A stretch of DNA of 64,000 nt from CBDATA01 sp965215615. GTDB taxonomy: Bacteria; Acidobacteriota; Vicinamibacteria; Marinacidobacterales; Marinacidobacteraceae. Of the stretch, positions 16,093 to 24,594 are shown piece after piece. Below the pieces are notes generated by a model. That model was given only the letters and a program-made list of their open reading frames with translations. It did no database searches and was not told where the DNA came from. The translations under genes and the position numbers were made by a program. Numbering within the stretch: the stretch's first letter is position 1; every line of letters starts with the position of its first letter. The stretch lies in the NCBI GenBank assembly GCA_965215615.1, contig OZ244068.1:2942716-3006715 (forward strand), given 5' to 3'.

Positions 16093-17114
16093 GGGTGGCG
16101 CGGATTTTCTTCGCCCTGCTGGCGGGCTGCTCTCCCGGCCTCGCCCAGTTCCGGGTCACGGTGGAGGAAGTGCTGGTGGATGTGGTGGTCACGCGGGGCG
16201 AGGAGCCGGTGAGCGGGCTCACTCCGGCGGACTTCGAAGTTCTCGACGAGGGGACGCTGCGCAGCGTCCGGATCGCGCCCCTCGCGGACCTCTCGCTCTC
16301 CGTCCTTTTCGTCATGGACCTCAGCCTCAGCGTCACGCCGGAACGGCAGAGCCGGCTCCGCGAAGCTGCGGAGCGGGTGGCCGCACAACTCGGTGCGGAA
16401 GACACCTGCGCGGCCGCGGTCTTCGCCGCCGAATTCTGGCTGATCCACGACTTCGCTCCCTGCAAGGATCTCCCGGCGGACATCTTCGGTTCGGCGGAGC
16501 CCGGCGGCGGAACCGCGCTCTGGGACTCGCTGGCCGCGGCGACCGCCTTTGCCGACCAGGCGGCCGGACGATCGGTGATTCTCCTGTTCTCCGACGGGGA
16601 GGACACGATGAGCTGGCTCCCCGAGCCGCTCGTGGAAGAAACTCTCCGCACCAGCGATGCGCTCCTCTACACCCTCCTGCCGCCGGAATCCGCCGGACTC
16701 GGCCGCGCCCGGCCCCGCGGCAGGATCACCACCATCCCTCCCTCGGTCCAGCGACGCACCCGCATCGGCCTCCGGCGCATGAACGGCAACGTGGCCCCGG
16801 ACAGCGTGGCGACCCTGCTCCCGGCCGCCAACCAGCGCTTCCGGTCCCGGATCGGCCAGCACCTCCCGTCGGAATTGGACCTGCTTCGCCGGGTGACCGA
16901 ACTCACCGGTGGCCGGGTGGTCGCGGTTCGGCGCGAGCAGGATGTCCTCGTCGCCTACGAGGAGATCCTTCGCGATCTCGAATCCCGCTACGTCCTCGCC
17001 TTCGCCCCGGACCCGGCCGCGCCTCCCGGGTGGCGGCGACTCGAGGTCTCGACCCGGGTTTCCGGGGCCCGCGTCCGGGCTCGCCGCGGCTACTTCCACG
17101 GCGCGAATCGCTGA
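16089..17114 (+). CDS. Exported VWFA-related protein (acidobacterial type)
   Basis: A 341-residue protein with signal peptide (ending near SPGLAQ) and a von Willebrand factor A-like domain. The first half has FRVTVEEVLVDVVVT and GLTPADFEVLDEG, the hallmark opening of the VWFA-related family best known from Acidobacteria. The metal-ion site is partly kept as MDLSLSV, and FSDGEDT is the second loop. The C-terminus ends with YVLAFAPDPA and a positively charged RRGYFHG, also typical. These proteins are abundant and secreted, with unknown ligands. This gene is the main taxonomic hint in the window. Confidence 0.88.
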   Translation: MRVARIFFALLAGCSPGLAQFRVTVEEVLVDVVVTRGEEPVSGLTPADFEVLDEGTLRSVRIAPLADLSLSVLFVMDLSLSVTPERQSRLREAAERVAAQLGAEDTCAAAVFAAEFWLIHDFAPCKDLPADIFGSAEPGGGTALWDSLAAATAFADQAAGRSVILLFSDGEDTMSWLPEPLVEETLRTSDALLYTLLPPESAGLGRARPRGRITTIPPSVQRRTRIGLRRMNGNVAPDSVATLLPAANQRFRSRIGQHLPSELDLLRRVTELTGGRVVAVRREQDVLVAYEEILRDLESRYVLAFAPDPAAPPGWRRLEVSTRVSGARVRARRGYFHGANR

Positions 17115-17119
17115 AGCGA

Positions 17120-17494
17120 CTACTCGCTGTACATCACTCCGGCGAGCAACCCCGCCGCCGCCATCTCCACGAGCGTCCAGCCGAGAGCCGCCGCCGGAAA
17201 GGGTGCCAGGCCCATGTTGGCGAGACCGGCGGCGGGAAGCAGCGCGTGGAGAGCCCAGACCAGAACTCCGGCCGAAACCGCGGTCTTCGGCCCGGATCCC
17301 CAACGAGGCCGCGCCAGGGCGTAGAGGTAGGAAACGAACATCCCGAGGACGAAGGCGTACAGGACCCAGAACGGCATCGAGCCGCCCGCCTCGGCGGGAA
17401 CCGGAAAGACGATGACGTTCAGGACGAACTCGCTGAAGTTGATGAGAACTCCGGCGAGGATGCCGCCCTTGACGATCGCGCCCAAGTTCATCAC
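17120..17494 (-). CDS. Small multi-pass membrane protein
   Basis: A 124-residue protein with four likely membrane segments, starting MMNLGAIVKGGILAGVLINF and with MPFWVLYAFVLGMFVSYLYA in the middle. It ends 5 nt after the VWFA gene, on the opposite strand. It lies 22 nt downstream of sdhB on the same strand, so it may be the last gene of the succinate dehydrogenase transcript. Related small proteins of unknown function occur in other bacteria. I cannot assign a role. Confidence 0.7.
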   Translation of the reverse strand: MMNLGAIVKGGILAGVLINFSEFVLNVIVFPVPAEAGGSMPFWVLYAFVLGMFVSYLYALARPRWGSGPKTAVSAGVLVWALHALLPAAGLANMGLAPFPAAALGWTLVEMAAAGLLAGVMYSE

Positions 17495-17516
17495 GGCTCT
17501 CGCGTCGCGAAAAAAC

Positions 17517-18263
17517 TCAGCGGCCGGTGATGATCCGGAACAGGTTCCGCACCGGATCGTAGAAACGGTCGGCGACCCGTTCCTTCAGCGGGATGATCGC
17601 GTTGTCGGTGATCGTGATGTGCTCCGGGCAGACCTTGGTGCAGCATTTCGTGATGTTGCAGAAACCGACACCCTGCGATGTCTTCAGCTCTTCGAGCCGG
17701 TCCTCGGTGTCGAGTGGGTGCATTTCGAGAGCCGCCGCATGGACGAAAAAGCGCGGCCCGATGAACGTCTCGTGCTGGTGCGAATCGCGGAGCACGTGGC
17801 AGACATCCTGGCAAAGGAAGCACTCGATGCACTTGCGAAACTCCTGGACACGGTCCACGTCCCGCTGATTCATCCGCCAGGTTCCGTCCTCCGCATCCGG
17901 CGGCCGCGGCCTGAACTTCCGGATCCGCTTCTTCACCTCGTAGTTCCAGCTCACGTCGGTGACCAGATCCTTGATGAGCGGGAAAGCCCGCATCGGCTCG
18001 ATGGTGATCGGGCTGTCCTCCGGCAGGTCGCTCATCCGGGTCATGCACATGAGCCGCGGATTTCCGTTGACCTCCGCGCTGCAGGAGCCGCACTTGCCGG
18101 CCTTGCAGTTCCAGCGCACCGCGAGATCGGGTGCCGACTCGGCCTGGATCTGGTGGACCGCATCCAGCACCACCATTCCCTCGGTGATGTCGGTCTGGTA
18201 CTCCGCGAACTCGCCGGACTCGTCCGAAGAGCCTCTGCGGATCCGGAACGTTCTCTCGGCCAT
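17517..18263 (-). CDS. sdhB: Succinate dehydrogenase iron-sulfur subunit
   Basis: A 248-residue electron-transfer subunit with the three cluster motifs in order. CKAGKCGSC near residue 53 plus a later Cys binds the [2Fe-2S] cluster. CIECFLCQDVC binds the [4Fe-4S] cluster and CNITKCCTKVC completes the third centre. It passes electrons from SdhA flavin towards quinone. The ATG overlaps the sdhA stop by 1 nt. Length and order (anchor, flavoprotein, Fe-S) match, from memory, the Sdh1 operon of mycobacteria. Confidence 0.95.
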   Translation of the reverse strand: MAERTFRIRRGSSDESGEFAEYQTDITEGMVVLDAVHQIQAESAPDLAVRWNCKAGKCGSCSAEVNGNPRLMCMTRMSDLPEDSPITIEPMRAFPLIKDLVTDVSWNYEVKKRIRKFRPRPPDAEDGTWRMNQRDVDRVQEFRKCIECFLCQDVCHVLRDSHQHETFIGPRFFVHAAALEMHPLDTEDRLEELKTSQGVGFCNITKCCTKVCPEHITITDNAIIPLKERVADRFYDPVRNLFRIITGR

Positions 18264-20110
18264 CAGCGGTTCTCCTCGATGATCTGGAGCAGTTCGTCGC
18301 GGGGGGCGATCACCGGCTCTTCCGAGACTTCCATGGCACCGTCACTCCCGCGACGCACCACGAGTGTGGTCTTGCCCCAGCGCTCGTCCTTGCCGGGATG
18401 GTCCTCACGGAAGTGGGCCCCGCGGCTCTCCTTGCGCAATGCCGCGCTGCGGGCCACCGCTTCGGAGACCAGCAGCAGGTTCGGGAGATCGAGCGCGGTG
18501 TGCCATCCGGGGTTGTACTGGCGGTTGCCGGGAACCTGCGCCCGGCCGGCGCGCTCCCGAAGGGCGAGGACGCCTTCGAGCCCGGCCTCGATTTCGGACT
18601 GGCTTCGCACGATTCCGACCTTCGCCTGCATCAGATCCTGAAGCTCGGACTGGATCGCGTACGGGCCCTCGCCATCGGCTCCCTGGCGCTCCAGCGGCAC
18701 GAGCGCGTCGCGGTTCGCGGCTTCCACCTGTTCCTTCTCCACACCTTCGCTCGCCGGACGCGGGTTTTCCGAAGCGAACCCGGCGGCGTACTCCCCCGCC
18801 CGCTTGCCGAACACCAGCAGATCGGAGAGCGAATTGCCGCCCAGCCGGTTGGCCCCGTGGAGGCCGCCCGCACATTCGCCGGCGGCGAACAGCCCCGCCA
18901 CCGAAGACATCTGGGTCTCGCCATCCACCCGCACGCCCCCCATCACATAGTGGGTAGTGGGGCCGACCTCCATCGGCTCCTTCGTGATGTCGAGACCGGC
19001 GAGCTCCTTGAACTGGTGGTACATGCTCGGCAGCTTGCGGCGGATATGGGCTTCGCTGTCCTTGAGCTTCTCGCGGATCCAGGAGATGTCGAGAAAGACG
19101 CCACCGTGGGGGCTGCCGCGCCCTTCGCGGATTTCGCGGACGATGCAGCGGGCCACGTGGTCGCGGGTGAGCAGCTCCGGAGGACGCCGGGCTTCCTTGT
19201 CGCCCTGGGTGTAGCGCCACCCTTCCTCCGCATCGCTCGCCGTCTGCGAGCGGTAGAGGTCGGGTATGTCGTCGAACATGAAGCGCTTGCCTTCCTTGTT
19301 CCGCAAAACCCCGCCCTCGCCGCGGACTCCTTCGGTGACGAGGATGCCGCGCACGCTCGGAGGCCAGACCATCCCGGTCGGGTGGAACTGGACGTACTCC
19401 ATGTCGATGAGTTCGGCACCCGCCTCGTAGGCGAGCGCGTGCCCGTCCCCGGTGTATTCCCAACTGTTGGAAGTCACCCGGAAGGCGCGGCCGATACCGC
19501 CGGTGGCGAGCACCACCGCGGAAGCCCGGAACAGGCGGAACCGCCCCAGCTCCCGGTCGTAGCCGAAGGCACCGAGTACCCGGCCGCCGTCGGTCAGGAG
19601 CCGGGTCACCGTGTACTCCATGAAGACATCCATTCCGGTGTGGATGCCGTGGTCCTGGAGAGTGCGGATCATTTCGAGCCCGGTGCGGTCGCCCACGTGG
19701 GCCAGCCGGGGGTAGCGATGACCCCCGAAGTTCCGCTGCATGATCCGCTCATCCGGCGTGCGGTCGAAAACGGCTCCCCAAGCCTCGAGCTCGCGCACCC
19801 GGTCGGGGGCCTCCTTGGCGTGGAATTCAGCCATCGTCGGGTTGTTCACGTACTGGCCGCCCCGCATGGTGTCCGCGAAATGGGTGCGCCAGTCGTCCCG
19901 CTCGTCCACGTTGGAAAGCGCCGCGGCGATGCCGCCCTCGGCCATGACGGTGTGCGCCTTGCCGAGCAGCGACTTGGTGACGAGCCCGACCCGCGCGCCG
20001 CGGGAGGAGGCCTCGATGGCGGCGCGGAGCCCGGCACCGCCGGCCCCGATCACCAGGACATCGTGTTCGGTGGTCTGCAAATCAGAGAATCCGGTAGTCG
20101 GTCCAGACAC
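18263..20110 (-). CDS. sdhA: Succinate dehydrogenase/fumarate reductase flavoprotein subunit
   Basis: A 615-residue flavoprotein. It has the FAD dinucleotide motif VIGAGGAGLRAAIEA near residue 20 and the AHTVMAEGG segment containing the His that carries covalent FAD. Later come catalytic HPTGM (HxTGM-type) and GECAGGLHGANRLGGNSL. It oxidises succinate to fumarate in the tricarboxylic acid cycle at the inner face of the membrane. It overlaps the membrane-anchor gene by 29 nt upstream and sdhB by 1 nt downstream. Confidence 0.96.
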   Translation of the reverse strand: MSGPTTGFSDLQTTEHDVLVIGAGGAGLRAAIEASSRGARVGLVTKSLLGKAHTVMAEGGIAAALSNVDERDDWRTHFADTMRGGQYVNNPTMAEFHAKEAPDRVRELEAWGAVFDRTPDERIMQRNFGGHRYPRLAHVGDRTGLEMIRTLQDHGIHTGMDVFMEYTVTRLLTDGGRVLGAFGYDRELGRFRLFRASAVVLATGGIGRAFRVTSNSWEYTGDGHALAYEAGAELIDMEYVQFHPTGMVWPPSVRGILVTEGVRGEGGVLRNKEGKRFMFDDIPDLYRSQTASDAEEGWRYTQGDKEARRPPELLTRDHVARCIVREIREGRGSPHGGVFLDISWIREKLKDSEAHIRRKLPSMYHQFKELAGLDITKEPMEVGPTTHYVMGGVRVDGETQMSSVAGLFAAGECAGGLHGANRLGGNSLSDLLVFGKRAGEYAAGFASENPRPASEGVEKEQVEAANRDALVPLERQGADGEGPYAIQSELQDLMQAKVGIVRSQSEIEAGLEGVLALRERAGRAQVPGNRQYNPGWHTALDLPNLLLVSEAVARSAALRKESRGAHFREDHPGKDERWGKTTLVVRRGSDGAMEVSEEPVIAPRDELLQIIEENR

Positions 20111-20897
20111 CCATCGAACAGAGCCGGACGTACACGTCGGAGAAGGCGACCCAGATGAGGCTCATCCAGGCGAAGTTCATGTGCCGGATGTTCAGCCAGG
20201 TGGAGCAGTCGTAGGCGCAGCGACGCGCCGGGTGGCCCGAGATCCGGTCCAGAACACCGCCTGCCAGATGCCGGAAGGAGTGGCAGCCGAAGGTGTAGCC
20301 GCCGAGCAGCACCACGTTCAGCGTCAGCACCAGCGTTCCCACCCCGATGCCGAACTCCTCGACGCCGGTGGCGGGATTCAGGAACCACATGGCCTTCCAC
20401 GCGTCGTAGGCGAGGATGACGATGAACACCACCGCGAGGTAGAGGAAGTAGCGGTGGAGGTTCTGGAGGATGAGCGGCAGGCTGTTCTCGCCCCGGTAGT
20501 TCTTCCACGGCTTGCCCACCGTGCAGGAGGTCGGGCTCGCCCAGAAGGCCTTGTAATAGGCCCCCCGGTAGTAGTAGCAGGTGAGGCGGAACCCGCCGGG
20601 TGCCCAGAGAATCAGGAAGGCCGGCGAGAACGGGAGGAAGGCGGGCCAGAAGCCGGGCTTGTCGCCGAACAAGGCATGGTGCGAATCGCCGAAGAGCACC
20701 GGCGAATACATCGGCGAGAGGTAGTTGCCGAGCTCGTAGTGGGCGTTCTGGAAAGCGGCCCAGGTCCCGTAGATGACGAACCCGGAGAGAACGAGGAAGG
20801 TGACGAGCGGGACGATCCACCACGGCTCGCGGCGACGGGTGACCCCGAACCCCTGTTGGGCCGGAAGGGTTCCCGCGACGGTCGGCACGACGGCCAA
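20082..20897 (-). CDS. sdhC: Succinate dehydrogenase membrane anchor subunit (Sdh1 type)
   Basis: A 271-residue multi-pass membrane protein, much longer than classic SdhC or SdhD. It has about five hydrophobic segments, with His residues in HRYFLYLAVVF, GCHSFRHL and IRHMNFAWMS that could ligate haem. It matches the single large anchor of the actinobacterial-type Sdh1 complex in size and gene order (C-A-B). The start is probably TTG 20897 or GTG 20888, both in frame and neither with a strong ribosome binding site. It is divergent from the isoaspartate methyltransferase gene 38 nt away. Confidence 0.8.
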   Translation of the reverse strand: MAVVPTVAGTLPAQQGFGVTRRREPWWIVPLVTFLVLSGFVIYGTWAAFQNAHYELGNYLSPMYSPVLFGDSHHALFGDKPGFWPAFLPFSPAFLILWAPGGFRLTCYYYRGAYYKAFWASPTSCTVGKPWKNYRGENSLPLILQNLHRYFLYLAVVFIVILAYDAWKAMWFLNPATGVEEFGIGVGTLVLTLNVVLLGGYTFGCHSFRHLAGGVLDRISGHPARRCAYDCSTWLNIRHMNFAWMSLIWVAFSDVYVRLCSMGVWTDYRIL

Positions 20898-20935
20898 TTC
20901 TATGCCAGAACCGGCGGGGCCTAGAATCGCTCCCG

Positions 20936-21688
20936 GTGGCGAGGCTCGGAAGCGATGGCGAACCGCCGAGTTGGCGAGGATGGGGCCTCCTGCTCGTTCT
21001 CGTGTTCGGCTGCTCCGCCGGACAGGCGACCCATGGAGAAGACGGGCGGGTGACCGAGCGGCACCGGATGGTGACCGAGCAGATCGAAGCCCGCGGCATC
21101 CGTGATCCCCGGGTGCTCGAGGCGATGCGGGAAATCCCGCGCCATCTCTTCGTGCCGGAGTCCTTGCGATCCCAGGCGTACGAGGATCGGGCGCTCCCGA
21201 TCGCCGGGGGACAGACCATCAGCCAGCCCTACGTGGTGGCGTGGATGACCGAACTGGCCGAAGTGCGGCCGGGTGACCGGATTCTCGAGATCGGGACCGG
21301 GTCGGGCTACCAGGCAGCGGTCCTCGCGCACCTCGGGGCAGAGGTATTCACGATCGAGCTGCTGGCATCGTTGTCCGGGACCGCCGAGGCGACGATCCGC
21401 GCATTGGGTTACCGGAACATCCGCTTCCGCATCGGGGACGGATACGCCGGCTGGCCGGAAGGAGCCCCGTTCGACCGCATCGTGGTGACCGCCGCTCCGC
21501 CCGATATCCCGAAGGTGCTCCTCGAAGGGCTCGGCCCCGGCGGCCGACTGGTCGCTCCGGTGGGTCCGGAAAGAGGAGCGCAGCGCCTCGTGGTCGCCGA
21601 GCGGGAAATTTCCGGAAGCATCCGGTTCGAAGACCACGGGCAGGTCTTCTTCGTCCCGATGGTCCCCGGTCAGGAATCCGGTTTCTGA
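20936..21688 (+). CDS. pcm: Exported protein-L-isoaspartate O-methyltransferase (lipoprotein-like)
   Basis: A 250-residue protein. Residues ~45-250 are a full PIMT: IEARGIRDPRVLEAMREIPR, ALPIAGGQTISQPYVVAWM, the SAM motif LEIGTGSGYQAAVLAHLG, and a late FDRIVVTAAPPDIP. PIMT repairs isoaspartyl residues in aged proteins using S-adenosylmethionine. Unusually, the N-terminus GWGLLLVLVFGCSAG looks like a lipoprotein signal with lipobox VFGC, which would place the enzyme outside the cytoplasmic membrane. GTG 20936 is the only start that gives this signal. Its 3' end overlaps the convergent WYL gene by 19 nt. Confidence 0.88.
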   Translation: MARLGSDGEPPSWRGWGLLLVLVFGCSAGQATHGEDGRVTERHRMVTEQIEARGIRDPRVLEAMREIPRHLFVPESLRSQAYEDRALPIAGGQTISQPYVVAWMTELAEVRPGDRILEIGTGSGYQAAVLAHLGAEVFTIELLASLSGTAEATIRALGYRNIRFRIGDGYAGWPEGAPFDRIVVTAAPPDIPKVLLEGLGPGGRLVAPVGPERGAQRLVVAEREISGSIRFEDHGQVFFVPMVPGQESGF

Positions 21689-22728
21689 ACCGCCTTCCGG
21701 CTGAACTCTCCGGCGAGCTCCTCCACCCGGTCGGCGATGTCCTCGCCACCGAACTCACGGAGCAGCGGGGCGAGTCCCGCGAGCCGCATCCCGAGGACGA
21801 CCTTCCGCAGCGACTCCGGTTCGATCGTCTCGATCCACTCCCACCAGCCGATGATGTGCCGTGCCATGTCTTCCTTTCCGGTCGCGTGGAATCGCACCGT
21901 CAGGGAGCCGTCGGCGTTCTGCTCGCGCTTCTGGGAGGGGTGGAACTCCCAGTCACCGACTCCGGGAGCGTCGGGACGGAACCGCCATTCCACCGGGATC
22001 ACATCCTTGTCCTGGAAGCTCCCGAACAGATCCCGCACGAACCTGCGGAACGGCTCGGGGTCCTGGCTCGAGCCGCGTTCGGTCACCTCGACCTTGCTCA
22101 TCCGGTCGAGCCGGTACTGATAGAGCGGCTCGTCCTCACCTTCCGGGCTCGCCACCATCCGGACCGTCCCTCCGAAGAGAAGTCCGCGAGGCTCCATGAT
22201 GTGCTGGCGGATCGCCCCGTCCGCGCTCGTGTAGTCGAACTGCACCACCCGGCTCTTGGTGAACGCTTCTTCGAGACTGCGACGCACGGCCTCGTCTATC
22301 GCGACGCGCGGGCCGGGCCGGGACCCGACCCCGAGAGTCTCGAGACGCGCCTCGATGTCTTCATGCTCGGCATGACGGCGGCTTCGCTTCGCCTTTTCGA
22401 TCTTCTGGCGCAGGCTGTTGAGGCGCTCCCTTTCGGGGATTCGCTCCCGATCCAGCACCTCGGTGGCGAATTCCAGCGCCGCCAGCTCGTCCGGACTGGG
22501 GGCTTCGAAGAACTGGAACGGAAGCTGGCTGAAACGGAACCGCACCCGGCCCAGATCGTCCGTATCGGACTCGAACGAATCGGGAAAGCTCTCCTTCAGC
22601 GCAGCGATCCAGCGCTGCGCGGTCCGCCGTCCGATGCCGTGGTACTCCGTCAGCTCCTCGTAGGACCACCAGTCCCCTTCGCTCAACACACGCAGCAGGT
22701 CGAAAGCCCGCGTCAGGGTGTCCGCCAT
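21670..22728 (-). CDS. WYL-domain transcriptional regulator
   Basis: A 352-residue regulator. The N-terminal winged helix-turn-helix (TLTRAFDLLRVLSEGDWWSYEEL...GIGRRTAQRWIAAL) binds DNA. The central WYL domain follows, with VVQFDYTSADG, MEPRGLLFGG and YRLDRMSKVEV, a likely ligand-sensing fold. A C-terminal WCX-like extension includes RFHATGKEDMARHIIGWWEW. Such regulators often control stress or defence genes. It is divergent from the homoserine dehydrogenase-like gene, which may be a target. No operator is obvious. Confidence 0.88.
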   Translation of the reverse strand: MADTLTRAFDLLRVLSEGDWWSYEELTEYHGIGRRTAQRWIAALKESFPDSFESDTDDLGRVRFRFSQLPFQFFEAPSPDELAALEFATEVLDRERIPERERLNSLRQKIEKAKRSRRHAEHEDIEARLETLGVGSRPGPRVAIDEAVRRSLEEAFTKSRVVQFDYTSADGAIRQHIMEPRGLLFGGTVRMVASPEGEDEPLYQYRLDRMSKVEVTERGSSQDPEPFRRFVRDLFGSFQDKDVIPVEWRFRPDAPGVGDWEFHPSQKREQNADGSLTVRFHATGKEDMARHIIGWWEWIETIEPESLRKVVLGMRLAGLAPLLREFGGEDIADRVEELAGEFSRKAVQKPDS

Positions 22729-22785
22729 CGCACTCTCCCATGAGCGGGTTCTGCCCGCCCGGTGGCTATCCTAAATGCCGGTTTC

Positions 22786-23841
22786 ATGGCCCCGTCGCGC
22801 TCCCACCCGCTGATCCTGCTCGGGATGGGAAACGTGCACCGGGCGCTGCTCGGGATTCTCGAGTCCCGAAAGGCGCTGCTCGAAGAACGCTACGGCCTGC
22901 GACTTCCGTTGTTCGCCTGCTCGGACCGCAGCGGTTTCATCCGCGGCCCGGACGACAGCGGAATGTCCTCGCAAGCCATGCTCGCCGCCAAGTCGCGGGG
23001 GATTTCGCTCCGCGAGATTCCCGGTGCGGAACCCGTCTCGCTCGCGGAAGCGCTCGACCGGGCGGGGCCGGATGCCATCCTGCTCGATGCCGCCAGCATG
23101 GATCTCGAAGGCGGCGCGGGTCTCGAAGCCGCAACTCTCGCGCTCGAAGGCGGCCAGTCGGTGGTCTTCGCCAACAAGTCCGCGGTCGCGCTCGCTTTCG
23201 ACGAACTCGAAGAGCTTGCCCGGACGAAGGGCGCGGGCATGGGCTGGAGCGCCACCGTCTGCGGCGGGCTCCCGGTCGTGAACATCGGCCGCCGGGAGAC
23301 GGTCGCCGCCCGGTTCCTGCGGGTTGCTGGAGTCTTCAACTCCACGAGCAACCTCGTTCTCGACCGGATGGCCGACGGAAAGACACTGGAAGAGGCGGTC
23401 GCCGAGGCGAAAGAGCGCGGCATCGCGGAAACCGACCCCACGAACGACCTGAACGGAACGGACACCGCGCTCAAGCTGGTGATCGTGGCGCGCACCATCC
23501 TCGGGTTCCCCGCCACCCTCGAAGACGTGGACCGAACCGGGGTGGAAGCGGCCCCCCAGGCAATACCGGGCCACGCCATCCGGCTGCTGGGCGAGGCAGA
23601 ACCGGAAGGAGAGGGTTTCCGTCTCCGGGTCGCGCCGAAGCTCGTTTCCCGGAGCAGCTTCCTCGGCGGGATCGGCCCCCTGGACATGGCGATCGAGTGG
23701 GAGACCGATCTCTTCGAAATCCAGCGCTTCGCTTCGACCGAAGCGGATGCCGGCGCGACGGCGGCGGCGGTGCTGCGGGACGCAGTCCATATCGCTCTCG
23801 GCATCCCGGCGGGCCCTTCGGTCACGTCACCTTCGCGGTGA
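22786..23841 (+). CDS. Homoserine dehydrogenase-like oxidoreductase
   Basis: A 351-residue protein with an N-terminal nucleotide-binding region (ILLGMGNVHRALLGIL). The core of homoserine dehydrogenases is present: GVFNSTSNLVLDRMADG, EAVAEAKERGIAETDPTNDL and NGTDTALKLVIVA, in which the Asp and Lys match the catalytic pair. The ACT domain of many full-length enzymes is absent. The family reduces aspartate semialdehyde to homoserine with NAD(P)H. Divergence from the biosynthetic consensus leaves room for another substrate. ATG 22786 is preferred over GTG 22762 because it follows directly on a FabH-like spacing of A/T-rich leader; the choice is uncertain. It overlaps the convergent SDR by 15 nt. 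Confidence 0.75.
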   Translation: MAPSRSHPLILLGMGNVHRALLGILESRKALLEERYGLRLPLFACSDRSGFIRGPDDSGMSSQAMLAAKSRGISLREIPGAEPVSLAEALDRAGPDAILLDAASMDLEGGAGLEAATLALEGGQSVVFANKSAVALAFDELEELARTKGAGMGWSATVCGGLPVVNIGRRETVAARFLRVAGVFNSTSNLVLDRMADGKTLEEAVAEAKERGIAETDPTNDLNGTDTALKLVIVARTILGFPATLEDVDRTGVEAAPQAIPGHAIRLLGEAEPEGEGFRLRVAPKLVSRSSFLGGIGPLDMAIEWETDLFEIQRFASTEADAGATAAAVLRDAVHIALGIPAGPSVTSPSR

Positions 23842-24594
23842 CGCATCCCGCTGTGTGCTTAAATTTTTGTACGAAGCTGTCGGGGGGCGGGTCGGGCGCA
23901 TCTCGATGCGGCTGATGAGCGCCCGCCCGCGCTGGCGGCAGATCGCGAGCACCGCCTCGGCCACGTCTTCGGGAGCGAGCTTCCAGTCCGCGCCGTCTTC
24001 CGGCGACCTGCCGGCGAAGCCGGTGGCGACGCTTCCCGGCATGACGGTGGCCACCCGGATTCCGGCGTTCCGGAGGTCCAGCATCATCGCCTCCGCCATC
24101 CCGACGAGTCCGAACTTGGAGGCGTTGTAGGCCACGCCTCCGGCGAAGGGATGCCGCCCCGCGAGGCTCCCGATGTGGACCACGGTCGCCGGGGTGCTGC
24201 TCTCCGCGGCGGCGAGCAGGAGTGGCAGCGCCGCCTTCGTCACCCGGAACGCTCCGATCAGGTTGGTCTCCACCACCTCACGGAATTCGGCGACGCTCAG
24301 CTCTCCGGTGGGGCGGTAGATTCCGAGCCCGGAGCTGTTGACCAGGATGTCGAGGCCGCCAAACTTCTCGCGGACGAACCCCACCGCCGCCTCGACGCTC
24401 GTGTCGTCGCGCACATCGCATTCCACGCCGTGAACGGTCCCGTTCGGGGACAGCTCGCGGGCGGCCCGGGTCGCGGCTTCGTTGCGGGTTCCGGTCAGGA
24501 CCACCCGTGCTCCCGTCCCGGCGAGCGCCGCCGCCACTGCGCGGCCGATCCCGCGCGTCCCCCCGATGACGAGGGCTCGGGAAGGAGACATCAT
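23827..24594 (-). CDS. Short-chain dehydrogenase/reductase
   Basis: A 255-residue classical SDR. It has the cofactor motif IGGTRGIGRAVA near residue 10, NSSGLGIY in place of the usual NNAG, the active-site Ser in HIGSLAGRHP, and YNASKFGLVG giving Tyr-x3-Lys. MPGSVATGF is also typical. It uses NAD(P)H to interconvert alcohol and carbonyl groups on an unknown substrate. The ATG overlaps the stop of the aminotransferase gene by 4 nt, so the two are coupled. The last ~15 residues overlap the convergent gene and are of low complexity. Confidence 0.88.
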   Translation of the reverse strand: MMSPSRALVIGGTRGIGRAVAAALAGTGARVVLTGTRNEAATRAARELSPNGTVHGVECDVRDDTSVEAAVGFVREKFGGLDILVNSSGLGIYRPTGELSVAEFREVVETNLIGAFRVTKAALPLLLAAAESSTPATVVHIGSLAGRHPFAGGVAYNASKFGLVGMAEAMMLDLRNAGIRVATVMPGSVATGFAGRSPEDGADWKLAPEDVAEAVLAICRQRGRALISRIEMRPTRPPTASYKNLSTQRDASPRR

